Positions 1 to 6,275 of a DNA stretch of 16,413 nucleotides are shown in pieces. How positions within the stretch are numbered: the first letter of the stretch is position 1; each line of letters opens with the position of its first letter. Below the pieces are notes generated by a model that saw only the letters and a list, made by a program, of their open reading frames with translations, was not told the origin of the DNA and ran no database searches. The position numbers and the translations under genes were made by a program. The stretch is from CAYFKJ01 sp964401845 (GTDB taxonomy: Bacteria > Pseudomonadota > Alphaproteobacteria > UBA2966), in contig CAYOAD010000079.1 in the NCBI GenBank assembly GCA_964401845.1, positions 1-16,413 of the forward strand. The letters are read 5' to 3'.

Positions 1-981
1 ATCGCGGGTGGCGTAGATCTGCAAATCGGGGAAAGTACGGACGTCACAAATTTACGGGCAAAGGCGGCGGATCGGCTGGCCGCGTCCGCGGGCCGTGCGC
101 CGGGCCGACCCATCACGCTCCGCACTGATCGTTTGGCGAACATGGATAATTCGGATGCCCAAGCCAATTTGCGTCAGATGCAGGCACGGCAGCTGGAGAC
201 CATGGAGTCACGATTGGCCGCCGAACAAAGGGATTTGAACCGCAAGATCGAGGACGCCAAGAACCGGGAAACGCGACATCAGTTCCAGGCTTCATCACCG
301 CCGGATTTGCGAACCTGGAAAGACGCCGCCCACGATATGTACAAGAACCTGCCTGGTGTTTCGCTCATGCAAGAACTCGGTAAGGGAGCCGCCCAGGCGA
401 TGGATCCCGAGACCAAGAAACCCCGGTTGAAGCCGGAAGATTTGAAAAAGGCCGAAAAGGGTTTGCAGAAAGCCACGGATGATGTTTTGCGGGCACGGGG
501 ATGGGCGAAAACGCTGGCCCGGATACAAGGCGATTCTGTAGGCCCCAAGGCGAACAATCTGGTTGAATCGACCTTGACCATCATCCGCGAATCGGCGCGT
601 GCCTACCGCGCCATCGACGAGAGCAAAAACTGGAAGGATGCTGCGGCGAAGGCGGCACCCCATGTCGGCAACGTCCTGGCGCAGTTGCCCGAGCAAGCGG
701 AGAGCTATTTCCCGGCGGCGAGCGCCGGCGCCAGAATTTCACTGAAGGCGGGATCCAAGGCCAGCGCCTACCTCGAGGTCGCAAAGGTTTTCCTGGAGGT
801 CTCCTATGAAGCGGCAAATATCAAACTGATCAATGAAGGCTTGAAACGCGACCGGGAAGCAAACCGGCTACTGCTGCTGAACATGGCCGGCAACCGGCAA
901 GCCCTGGAGAAGAGTCGAAGAGACAAAGACAGGTTGCTTGGTCTCATCGCTGAGGAAAAAAGGACGCGGGCGATAAAGTGA
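1..981 (+). CDS. Unrecognised helical/coiled-coil protein, 5' end outside window
   Basis: The frame is open from the first base to a TGA at 979-981, giving 326 visible residues, so the true start probably lies upstream. Internal candidates (TTG at 133, ATG at 142) have no visible Shine-Dalgarno, and the sequence before them reads like normal protein. I do not recognise the family. The visible protein is charged and almost entirely helix-forming. A likely coiled coil covers about residues 50-85 (rich in Q, R, E and L), and a second basic/acidic heptad-like stretch runs from about 275 to the end. The middle contains an Ala/Lys-rich segment and one moderately hydrophobic helix near residues 258-275 (AYLEVAKVFLEVSYEAANIK), which is too polar for a sure membrane span. 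No Cys, signal peptide or catalytic motif is seen in the visible part. It converges on the TPR gene with a 23-bp gap. A structural or scaffold role is only a guess. Confidence 0.75.
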   Translation: MAGGVDLQIGESTDVTNLRAKAADRLAASAGRAPGRPITLRTDRLANMDNSDAQANLRQMQARQLETMESRLAAEQRDLNRKIEDAKNRETRHQFQASSPPDLRTWKDAAHDMYKNLPGVSLMQELGKGAAQAMDPETKKPRLKPEDLKKAEKGLQKATDDVLRARGWAKTLARIQGDSVGPKANNLVESTLTIIRESARAYRAIDESKNWKDAAAKAAPHVGNVLAQLPEQAESYFPAASAGARISLKAGSKASAYLEVAKVFLEVSYEAANIKLINEGLKRDREANRLLLLNMAGNRQALEKSRRDKDRLLGLIAEEKRTRAIK

Positions 982-1004
982 CCCGGCACCGGCATGGGAA
1001 GGAA

Positions 1005-2411
1005 TTATTCGGACTCAACCCGTCTCGATACGGAGATGTGGCCGTTGTCACCGAAGCCCATTAGCGTGATGCTTCGCTCGGCTTTTGAGAAATGGACCGA
1101 TTGGATCGGACTTCCCGCTTCCGATACCGTCCGGTCCCAACCGGCATCAAGACACTGTTGGACTTTATCCTTCAATGCGTCGAAAGCATTTTGGCTGGGA
1201 CTGTCGAAATACTTGGAACCATCTTCTGTCGTTTCGTACTCCACATCGCACGACCATTCCGACATAAACCCTTCACGCGTGGCTGAGCAGCTGCGTGCCC
1301 AGGAGGGTTCAAGCGAGGTTTTCCGGATGGGGACATCGCCGTCAGGCGGATACATCAATTCACCGATGATGTCGGTGAAGTAGTTGTCGCTGTACTTGAG
1401 GGCGGCTTTCAGAGCAGGGCAGATTTCCTTCGTAAAACCGGCGGAAAGTCCCCGGAGATCGGCCACCTTCCAGGCATCGCTGGGAGCTAGTATACCTCGT
1501 TTCTCCATGGCCCGAACCACCTTGAACGCCACCCGGTAATAGGATTGGTCCTTGGTGATGACGCCCAGCTTGTAGAGGTTGGTGACGAGGTCGCGTTGAA
1601 CTTCCGCGGGGCTGTGGCCTTCAGCGGCAAGAGGCCGCAGAAGGGCGAGGGAGTCCTGCAAGGTTTCCCGGGACGCGTCCGCCGAAACATGCATGATTTG
1701 GGCGTCGCTTAGCTTCAGAAGGCTTTCCGCCAATGTGTATCGATGTTCCGGGGAATCCTTGTCGCCTCTGAACAGATCGCGGCTGATATCGACGGCGCTT
1801 TGGTATGATGCCAATCCGTCGGCATACATCTCAAGCCCCATTTGCGCGTCACCGAGTTGGTGGAAACTGACGAGCAGCAGGTTTTTCAAATCTGCCTGAA
1901 CGCCCGGTGCCTTTATGGTCGCGAGCAAATCGCGAACGATGCCCATCTGCTGGCCATAGGTCGAGACCGCGCCGGTGAATTCGCCCAGCTTGAGTTGAAC
2001 GTCTCCAACGCTCGTAAGGCTGACGATCACATCCAGTTTTCGGTGAGCTGAGGTGGGCTCGCCGTCGAGTAGGCGTTGGCGCAACATGAGGCTTTGATCG
2101 TAGGCCTTTCGGGCGGCTGTGAAGTGGCCAACCGCAAACTGGATCCTTCCCAGCCTGAACAGCGCCGCTGATGTTTCGCTGTCGTCGCCCGCTTTCTCAA
2201 CGGCACGGACCGCATCCGCCAAATCTTTTTGGTAGGCTTCTTCACTACCGTATGCCTGGGCCTGCGCCGTCACTGAGAGAACCGAGACCGCCACCCAAGC
2301 GAACAAAACCACAATTGCCAGTTTGCAAAGAATGAAAAAGCGATCAGGCATGGGCTCTTCCTTTCCGGACAGCCGATCCCATAGTCTTTTCGAAACATAA
2401 GCTTTCGTCAA
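1005..2411 (-). CDS. Exported TPR-repeat protein with Cys-containing C-terminal domain
   Basis: This is a 468-residue protein if started at the TTG at 2411, which has AAGGAG four bases upstream, or 448 residues from the ATG at 2351, which has AGGAAG upstream. The ATG start gives a cleaner signal peptide: MPDRFF, a hydrophobic core (ILCKLAIVVLFAWVAVSVL), then a cleavage-like AQA-YG near residue 53 of the long form. Helical TPR-like hairpins follow at about 81-114, 131-165, 183-214 and 225-260, with typical LG..Q...G.F..A...Y patterns. The C-terminal third (about 320-468) is not repeat-like. It has four cysteines (331, 375, 388, 420), which could form disulfides in the periplasm. TPR proteins usually mediate protein-protein contacts; no partner is evident here. 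The gene lies 42 bp downstream of the EamA transporter on the same strand and may be cotranscribed with it. The specific function is unknown. Confidence 0.85.
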   Translation of the reverse strand: MTKAYVSKRLWDRLSGKEEPMPDRFFILCKLAIVVLFAWVAVSVLSVTAQAQAYGSEEAYQKDLADAVRAVEKAGDDSETSAALFRLGRIQFAVGHFTAARKAYDQSLMLRQRLLDGEPTSAHRKLDVIVSLTSVGDVQLKLGEFTGAVSTYGQQMGIVRDLLATIKAPGVQADLKNLLLVSFHQLGDAQMGLEMYADGLASYQSAVDISRDLFRGDKDSPEHRYTLAESLLKLSDAQIMHVSADASRETLQDSLALLRPLAAEGHSPAEVQRDLVTNLYKLGVITKDQSYYRVAFKVVRAMEKRGILAPSDAWKVADLRGLSAGFTKEICPALKAALKYSDNYFTDIIGELMYPPDGDVPIRKTSLEPSWARSCSATREGFMSEWSCDVEYETTEDGSKYFDSPSQNAFDALKDKVQQCLDAGWDRTVSEAGSPIQSVHFSKAERSITLMGFGDNGHISVSRRVESE

Positions 2412-2426
2412 CGTGCTCCTTCGCTT

Positions 2427-2441
2427 AGCGGTGCCGCCGCT
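2427..2441 (-). other. Small inverted repeat between EamA and TPR genes
   Basis: AGCGG (2427-2431), a 5-base loop and CCGCT (2437-2441) form a perfect 5-bp hairpin in the 42-bp gap between the EamA stop and the TPR gene. There is no U-tract after it, so it is at most a weak attenuator or processing site. Confidence 0.25.
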
Positions 2442-2453
2442 GACGGTTGCCGG

Positions 2454-3386
2454 CTAGGGCTTTCGCGGCGCCAGTTTCTGGCGGCCGGTTTCGGCCTCGT
2501 CATTCTGCTTTCCGGGCATGTTGGCAAGGAAAATGCCGGACAACACGAAGACCAGACCTGAGATCAGGACGGCCGTAACAGCTTCGCCAAGGATTGCGAC
2601 GGCCAGAAGCATGGCCGAGATCGGGTTCAGCGTCAGATAAATGACGGTGCGCGTAGGCGGCAGCCAGCGCAGGGCCCAGGTGAACAGCGAAAACTGGATG
2701 GCCCCGCCCAGGGTGCCGAGGAACAAAACGGCGTACCAACCCTCACGGCTGAACGTCGGCATCGCCGCCACGGCGCCGCCCGCGGCGGCCAGGGGCAGCA
2801 GAGATAGGGCGCCGAAAACCATGGCGAGGGCGGTGACGAACACCGGCCCGTGCCGGCCGAGGGTTGTGCGGCCGAATACGGAGTAAACAGCGGCGCTGAA
2901 GGCGCCCAGCAACATCAGTGCATCGCCGAGCAGGACATCGGAACCGGTCGCCTCGAGGGCTTCCGGGCCGAATACGATGGCGATGCCGGCGAAGGCCAGG
3001 GCGACGCTGACGATTTTGTTGCGGCTTAGCACCTCCCGGCCGAACAAGGCGGCGATGATGAGCGTTTGAATGGGGATGGTCGACAGCCCGATCGCGCCCC
3101 TCGATGCGGTGGTGTATTGCAGCGAGGCACTGAAGGCCCAGGGAAAAAAGCCGAAGAACAAGGCGCCGAGCACGGCGATTTTCAGGATTTCCGGGAGCGG
3201 GAGGCGGTCGCGCGGCCAAACGAACGGCAGGATCGGCGCCATGCATAGCGCGGCAATGACGTAGCGGTAGAACGAGAGCGTCACGGGATCGGTTTCGCCG
3301 ATGACCAGGCGGGTCGCCACCACCGACGCGCCGGCACTGAGAGCCGCCGCGGCGGCCGCCAGGTTGGCCAAAACGAACTTGTTCAT
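2454..3386 (-). CDS. EamA/DMT-family transporter
   Basis: This 310-residue integral inner-membrane protein has about ten hydrophobic helices arranged as two similar five-helix halves, the normal size and layout of EamA-domain (drug/metabolite transporter, RhaT/YdcZ-like) exporters. Family signs include the first helix with SAGASVVATRLVIGE and the 'YRYVIAALCMAPIL' helix 2. The fourth helix region reads SASLQYTTASRGAIGLST, and the second half has the corresponding TRTVIYLTLNPISAMLLA. The C-terminal tail after about residue 290 is polar and basic. The ATG at 3384-3386 has GGAG eight bases upstream. It is divergently transcribed from an HxlR regulator with a short, well-structured promoter region, so that regulator probably controls it. 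EamA proteins export amino acids, metabolites or toxic compounds; the substrate cannot be read from the sequence. Confidence 0.93.
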   Translation of the reverse strand: MNKFVLANLAAAAAALSAGASVVATRLVIGETDPVTLSFYRYVIAALCMAPILPFVWPRDRLPLPEILKIAVLGALFFGFFPWAFSASLQYTTASRGAIGLSTIPIQTLIIAALFGREVLSRNKIVSVALAFAGIAIVFGPEALEATGSDVLLGDALMLLGAFSAAVYSVFGRTTLGRHGPVFVTALAMVFGALSLLPLAAAGGAVAAMPTFSREGWYAVLFLGTLGGAIQFSLFTWALRWLPPTRTVIYLTLNPISAMLLAVAILGEAVTAVLISGLVFVLSGIFLANMPGKQNDEAETGRQKLAPRKP

Positions 3387-3390
3387 TCAG

Positions 3391-3404
3391 ATGCTCCGGA
3401 GCAT
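3391..3404. promoter_or_regulatory. 14-bp perfect palindrome covering the EamA ribosome-binding site
   Basis: ATGCTCCGGAGCAT is a perfect palindrome lying just before the EamA start codon. On the minus strand its right half contains the GGAG that serves as Shine-Dalgarno. It could be a protein-binding site, or in RNA a short AUGC/GCAU hairpin that partly masks the ribosome site. The palindrome is directly visible; the function is inferred. Confidence 0.35.
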
Positions 3405-3430
3405 AGCGTCAGCTCTGTGGTGCAGGTGAC

Positions 3431-3481
3431 TTTAAAAAAGCAAGTGACATCATATAGAGTGCCTTTTAAAATGCAAGTCGC
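3431..3481. promoter_or_regulatory. Candidate HxlR operator: 18-bp direct repeat
   Basis: Two 18-bp copies at 3431-3448 and 3464-3481 match at 14 of 18 positions (T-run, A-run, then GCAAGT). They start 33 bp apart, about three helical turns. A further partial copy, GCAGGTGAC, lies at 3422-3430. The second copy overlaps the proposed -35 of the EamA gene and the first covers its expected transcription start. HxlR regulators commonly repress themselves and a divergent neighbour, so this is the best operator candidate. Inference from sequence layout. Confidence 0.5.
3449..3476 (-). promoter_or_regulatory. Probable sigma-70-type promoter of the EamA gene
   Basis: On the minus strand TTGCAT (3471-3476) and TATGAT (3449-3454) are separated by 16 bp, a good match to housekeeping -35/-10 boxes. 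They lie about 60 bp before the EamA start codon. On the plus strand TTTAAA (3431-3436) and TATAGA (3453-3458), also 16 bp apart, could drive the HxlR gene, giving overlapping divergent promoters. Confidence 0.5.
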
Positions 3482-3531
3482 TAGTGTAGAACAGTGTAGG
3501 CGAGCTGACGGCCGGGCGGGACGAGGAGGCG

Positions 3532-3912
3532 ATGACGGAAACGCTGAAAACGGAAAGCCACGATTTCCGATCCCGCTGTTCGATATCGCGGACACTGGAA
3601 CTGGTCGGCGACAAATGGACCCTGCTGATCGTCAGGGACCTGATGTGGCATGGCAAACATACGTTCCAGGCTCTTCAGAGCAGCGCCGAGCACATCCCCA
3701 CGAACATCCTGTCAGAACGTTTGCGGCGGCTTATGAACTGGGGACTTGTGCGGCGCGAACCCTACCAGGACCGGCCCGTGCGCTACACCTATCTGCTGAC
3801 CGACGCGGGGCGGGCGCTGGAACCCGTACTTTTACAGGTCATGCAGTGGGGCCATCACTATCTCGAAGGAGGTCGCTATGACCCGAGCGATCCTGAGAAC
3901 AACAAAGACTAG
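3532..3912 (+). CDS. HxlR-family winged-helix transcriptional regulator
   Basis: This 126-residue protein fits the size of HxlR/YodB/HypR-type regulators. The N-terminal pattern C16-S-I-S-R-T-L-E-L-V-G-D-K-W-T-L-L-I-V-R-D-L is the family hallmark. Cys16 is at the position of the redox- or electrophile-sensing cysteine in YodB, QsrR and HypR. A helix-turn-helix (about 44-70) and a wing (RPVRYTYLLTDAGRAL, 81-96) follow, then a C-terminal dimerisation helix. The ATG has a GAGGAG Shine-Dalgarno at 3523-3528, only three bases away, a little close. It is divergent from the EamA transporter and likely controls that gene and itself through the repeats at 3431-3481. Its stop overlaps the stop of the convergent downstream gene. 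The inducer is unknown; sensing of reactive electrophiles or oxidants is suggested by family precedent only. Confidence 0.93.
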   Translation: MTETLKTESHDFRSRCSISRTLELVGDKWTLLIVRDLMWHGKHTFQALQSSAEHIPTNILSERLRRLMNWGLVRREPYQDRPVRYTYLLTDAGRALEPVLLQVMQWGHHYLEGGRYDPSDPENNKD

Positions 3913-4253
3913 TGATCTGCCTTGTGCAGGATTTCCTGAAAAGCGCCGGTGTCGTAGTCGAGGCCGGCGGGCGTCAACTTGATGGCCAGCGGGTAGGACG
4001 CCCGGGCCAGGCCCTTGCGTTCCAGCGCCACCCAGACGCCCTGGTTTTTCAAACCGGAGGCATCCTTCGACATCACCACGGCATCGCCGACATGGAAGTG
4101 ATTGCCGTGCGGGTTGGGGAAGGTTGAGATCGTTACTTCACCCGTCTGCGGATCTTTCGTGGAGGTTTCCGGATAGCGCGCCAGTTGCTGGAACAGCGTC
4201 AACGTCTTGAGTTGCAGCTTGTTGAGCTTGAGCGGATTGTTTTTCGGCGGCAT
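3909..4253 (-). CDS. Small conserved hypothetical protein (114 aa)
   Basis: The ATG at 4253 is preceded by GGAGGA at good spacing and the reading frame has normal composition, so this is very likely a real gene. The protein starts with a basic Pro/Asn/Lys/Leu segment (residues 1-20). A His-containing centre follows (PHGNHFHVGDAVVMSKDASG, about 48-67), and the end is conserved-looking (YPLAIKLTPAGLDYDTGAFQ...HKADH). From memory, similar short proteins occur in Rhodospirillales, but I know of no assigned function. There is no signal peptide or membrane span. The clustered histidines (49, 52, 54) might bind a metal, which is speculation. It converges on the HxlR gene and shares the four bases CTAG with its stop codon. 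It is divergent from the hydrolase with an 86-bp gap. Confidence 0.85.
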   Translation of the reverse strand: MPPKNNPLKLNKLQLKTLTLFQQLARYPETSTKDPQTGEVTISTFPNPHGNHFHVGDAVVMSKDASGLKNQGVWVALERKGLARASYPLAIKLTPAGLDYDTGAFQEILHKADH

Positions 4254-4339
4254 GCTGTCCTCCGGGCTGGCGCGCTCGTCTGGGTGCGATCATAACGTCA
4301 GTCCGAAATTTTGAAACCACCACATCGGGGAGCATTCGT

Positions 4340-5047
4340 TTGGCGGCATTCGTACTTGTTCACGGCGCCTATCACGGCGGCTGGTGCTGGCGCCACGTGG
4401 TTGGCGTTCTGGCAGCGCAAGGTCATGACGTCCATACCCCAACGCTGACGGGGCTGGGCGAGCGCGCGCATCTCGCCACGCCCGAGGTCAACCTGTCGAC
4501 GCACATCCAGGATATCGTCAACGTCTTCGCCTGGGAGGATATCGACGGGGCCGTGCTGGTCGGTCATTCCTATGGCGGCATGGTCATAAGCGGCGTCGCC
4601 GACCGGCTGGCGGAGCGCCTGCGCGCGCTGGTCTATCTCGATGCCGTGGTGCCCGAGAGCGGGCAATCGGTGGTCGATTTGCAGCCGGCGGCACGGGCCA
4701 GGGACTTCGCCCGGCTGGTCGAGGAAAACGACGGTTTCAGGTTGCCGGCCGTGCCGGCCGAGTTTTACGGCGTCACCGATCCGGACCAGGCGGCCTGGGT
4801 CAATGCCAAATGCATCGACCAGCCCTGGGGGACCTTCACCGAGCATCTGGACCTGTCCGGAAAATGGCTTTCGGTGCCGCGCAAGAATTATATCCGCTGC
4901 ACGCAAACGCCGTTGGATTACATGGATGCCTTCGCGGCTCGGGCAGCCGATGATCCGGAATGGGAAAGTTATTCCCTGGAGACGGGCCACGACTGCATGC
5001 TGACTGAGCCCGATCGGCTGGCGGCCATGCTGATGGCGCAGCTCTAA
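4340..5047 (+). CDS. Alpha/beta-hydrolase (EstC / hydroxynitrile-lyase-like family)
   Basis: This 235-residue cytosolic protein belongs to the compact alpha/beta-hydrolase group that includes bacterial EstC-like esterases and plant methylesterases/hydroxynitrile lyases. Visible signs are the oxyanion-hole HGA (8-10) with the adjacent YHGGWCWRHV, and the GLGER turn (38-42). The nucleophile elbow is G75-H76-S77-Y78-G79-G80, and the catalytic His is probably H217 in ETGHDCMLTEP. The acid is less clear. The strand where related proteins often carry Asp reads YIRCTQTPLD, so D193 or D101 (YLDAVVPESGQ) may serve. The start is TTG at 4340 with GGGGAG seven bases upstream; there is no in-frame ATG before the HG motif. 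It likely hydrolyses a small ester or related substrate. It converges on the cytochrome gene with a 7-bp gap. Confidence 0.9.
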   Translation: MAAFVLVHGAYHGGWCWRHVVGVLAAQGHDVHTPTLTGLGERAHLATPEVNLSTHIQDIVNVFAWEDIDGAVLVGHSYGGMVISGVADRLAERLRALVYLDAVVPESGQSVVDLQPAARARDFARLVEENDGFRLPAVPAEFYGVTDPDQAAWVNAKCIDQPWGTFTEHLDLSGKWLSVPRKNYIRCTQTPLDYMDAFAARAADDPEWESYSLETGHDCMLTEPDRLAAMLMAQL

Positions 5048-5054
5048 AGGGGCT

Positions 5055-5531
5055 TCAGCGCGCCGCCTTGCAAATGGCTTTCTGAATTTCCAGTACGTCC
5101 GTCGGCCAGTGGCTTTTGATGAAAGCCAGGACGGCGGTGATTTCCTCGATGGTTAGGATTTCGCTGAAGGCGGGCATGCGGCTGACGTCGCCCTTGGGCA
5201 GATAGACCTTGCCGCCTTGGGAAATGATCTCGATCAACAAATCGTCCGTATGCTGCCAGGTGTGGCCGCTGGCGTCCTGGGGTGGGGCCGGCATGGCGCC
5301 GTCCGGCCGCCGTTCCCGCCAGTTGGGTTCACCTTCCAAATTGGCGCCGTGACAGCCCGCGCAATGTTCGGCATAGACCTGCCGGCCCTGGCTCAGCAGC
5401 GCCCCGCCGTCCCGGTTCGGATCGATGAACCAGGCCGCTTCCGATTCCTCCAGGAAGCCGCCCAAATTGAGCGCCGTGACCGCGATGACGACGGCGGCCA
5501 GGCCAAGCAGTGAAAATCTCAGGTTCGCCAA
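5055..5531 (-). CDS. Membrane-anchored class I c-type cytochrome
   Basis: This 158-residue protein has an N-terminal hydrophobic helix (about 5-27) without a clear signal-peptidase site, so it is probably anchored in the membrane with the haem domain in the periplasm. The haem-binding motif is C57-A-G-C-H61, and the likely distal ligand is M119 in VSRMPAF. The spacing and the PxF motif fit mono-haem cytochrome c (cytochrome_CBB3/PF13442-like). It would carry electrons between periplasmic dehydrogenases or oxidases. The start is TTG at 5531, three bases after the stop of the upstream DUF4863 gene. There is no obvious Shine-Dalgarno and no alternative start before the haem motif, so translation is probably coupled to the upstream gene. 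The partner enzyme is not in the window. Confidence 0.9.
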   Translation of the reverse strand: MANLRFSLLGLAAVVIAVTALNLGGFLEESEAAWFIDPNRDGGALLSQGRQVYAEHCAGCHGANLEGEPNWRERRPDGAMPAPPQDASGHTWQHTDDLLIEIISQGGKVYLPKGDVSRMPAFSEILTIEEITAVLAFIKSHWPTDVLEIQKAICKAAR

Positions 5532-5534
5532 AAC

Positions 5535-6002
5535 CTAGTCACCGGTGAATTCGATTTCACCGTCGGGAAGCATGTAAAGGACCAGGGCCCGGCCGTCCGT
5601 GACGGTGGGATGGTGGGCGCTGCCGGCCCGGTAGACGCACCAGCCAGCGCCGTTGCCGCCGAACTTGGCGCCTTCGTTTTGCGGCATCACCAGGCAGATT
5701 TCGCCTTTGGGATGGCGGTGATGGGGCCCGACGACATCCTCCAGGTCGACCACGTCGACGCTGAGATTGCCGGTCGCCTCGCTGGGTTGGATGACACGGC
5801 CGAATTTCCGGCCAGCTTCGCCCTGGGCGCACATCCAGCCTTCGTCGATCGCTTCCAGACAGGCTTTTTCAACCGTCTTGAAGACATCGCCACCGGCTGG
5901 GAACTGTTCATCCAGCGCCGACTTCAAATCCTTATTGACGGCTTTGCCGGCGACTGCCTCGGCCAGCGGCGTGATGATTTCCTGAAACTGTTCGACGTTC
6001 AT
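5535..6002 (-). CDS. DUF4863-type cupin-like protein (4-hydroxylaminobenzoate lyase family)
   Basis: This 155-residue protein has a helical N-terminus (1-60) and a cupin-like C-terminal half. Cupin motif 1 is visible as H94-H95-x-H97-P-x-G-E101-I-C-L-V-M-P. Motif 2 is visible as AGSAHHPTVTDGRALVLYML (126-145), with H130/H131. I recognise it as the DUF4863 family, to which 4-hydroxylaminobenzoate lyase (PnbB) has been linked. That enzyme converts 4-hydroxylaminobenzoate to protocatechuate and ammonium. The family assignment is fairly secure; the exact reaction here is not, because other nitroaromatic or aromatic degradation genes are absent from the window. It is the first gene of a unit with the cytochrome c gene, three bases apart. 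A TATAAA -10-like box (6039-6044, minus strand) and an inverted repeat at 6055-6068 lie upstream. Confidence 0.8.
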   Translation of the reverse strand: MNVEQFQEIITPLAEAVAGKAVNKDLKSALDEQFPAGGDVFKTVEKACLEAIDEGWMCAQGEAGRKFGRVIQPSEATGNLSVDVVDLEDVVGPHHRHPKGEICLVMPQNEGAKFGGNGAGWCVYRAGSAHHPTVTDGRALVLYMLPDGEIEFTGD

Positions 6003-6054
6003 TCATTCGGCTCCAACGGCTGTCATGGGATTGCCTCTTTATAGCGTGCTGTGA

Positions 6055-6068
6055 GGGTGATTACACCC
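6055..6068. promoter_or_regulatory. Inverted repeat at the expected -35 of the DUF4863 gene
   Basis: GGGTG-ATTA-CACCC is a perfect 5-bp inverted repeat with a 4-base spacer. On the minus strand it sits about where the -35 would be relative to the TATAAA at 6039-6044, in the 5' region of the DUF4863/cytochrome unit. A regulator binding here would overlap the promoter. Candidate operator by position only. Confidence 0.35.
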
Positions 6069-6122
6069 GTCCAAAAAAACCGTGACTTATGACAGTAGTG
6101 GCGCGGCGGCAGGAGTGGTCTT

Positions 6123-6224
6123 ATGCGCCGCCAATCAAATATCGGTCGAACAACTGGCGAGGCTGAGCCAGCGAAGTCGGCAGTCCAAGGTGGGGAAGGC
6201 CGAGGGCATGGAAGTACGACTTAG
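6123..6224 (+). CDS. Possible 33-residue small ORF, in frame with the receiver gene
   Basis: The ATG at 6123 has a strong AGGAG at 6111-6115, seven bases upstream, and runs 33 codons to a TAG at 6222-6224. The product is basic and Gly-rich (starts MRRQSNIGRTTGEAEPAKSA) with no known family. It is in the same frame as the receiver-domain gene that follows, and this TAG is the only stop codon between 6123 and the receiver's stop. It may be a leader peptide, a start region cut off by a point mutation, or chance. The ribosome-binding site is better than the one for the receiver start. Confidence 0.3.
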   Translation: MRRQSNIGRTTGEAEPAKSAVQGGEGRGHGSTT

Positions 6225-6275
6225 GGCTGGTCCGGCCATCCATTCGCCCGTTCGCGGGAACGCCGGACACTTCAA

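Larger units (their letters stand above)
6003..6275. other. Intergenic region between divergent genes
   Basis: These 273 bp separate the DUF4863 gene from the receiver-domain gene. They hold the TATAAA-like box and inverted repeat described at 6055-6068, a short A-run at 6073-6079 and the possible 33-codon ORF at 6123-6224. A GTG-started frame at 6082-6282 has no family resemblance and no Shine-Dalgarno, and I do not call it. No RNA gene is recognised. Confidence 0.5.

Noticed and set aside
4298..4990. 230-codon minus-strand frame opposite the alpha/beta-hydrolase
   Set aside because: It lies opposite a gene with intact catalytic motifs. Its translation is Arg/His/Gly-rich without motifs.
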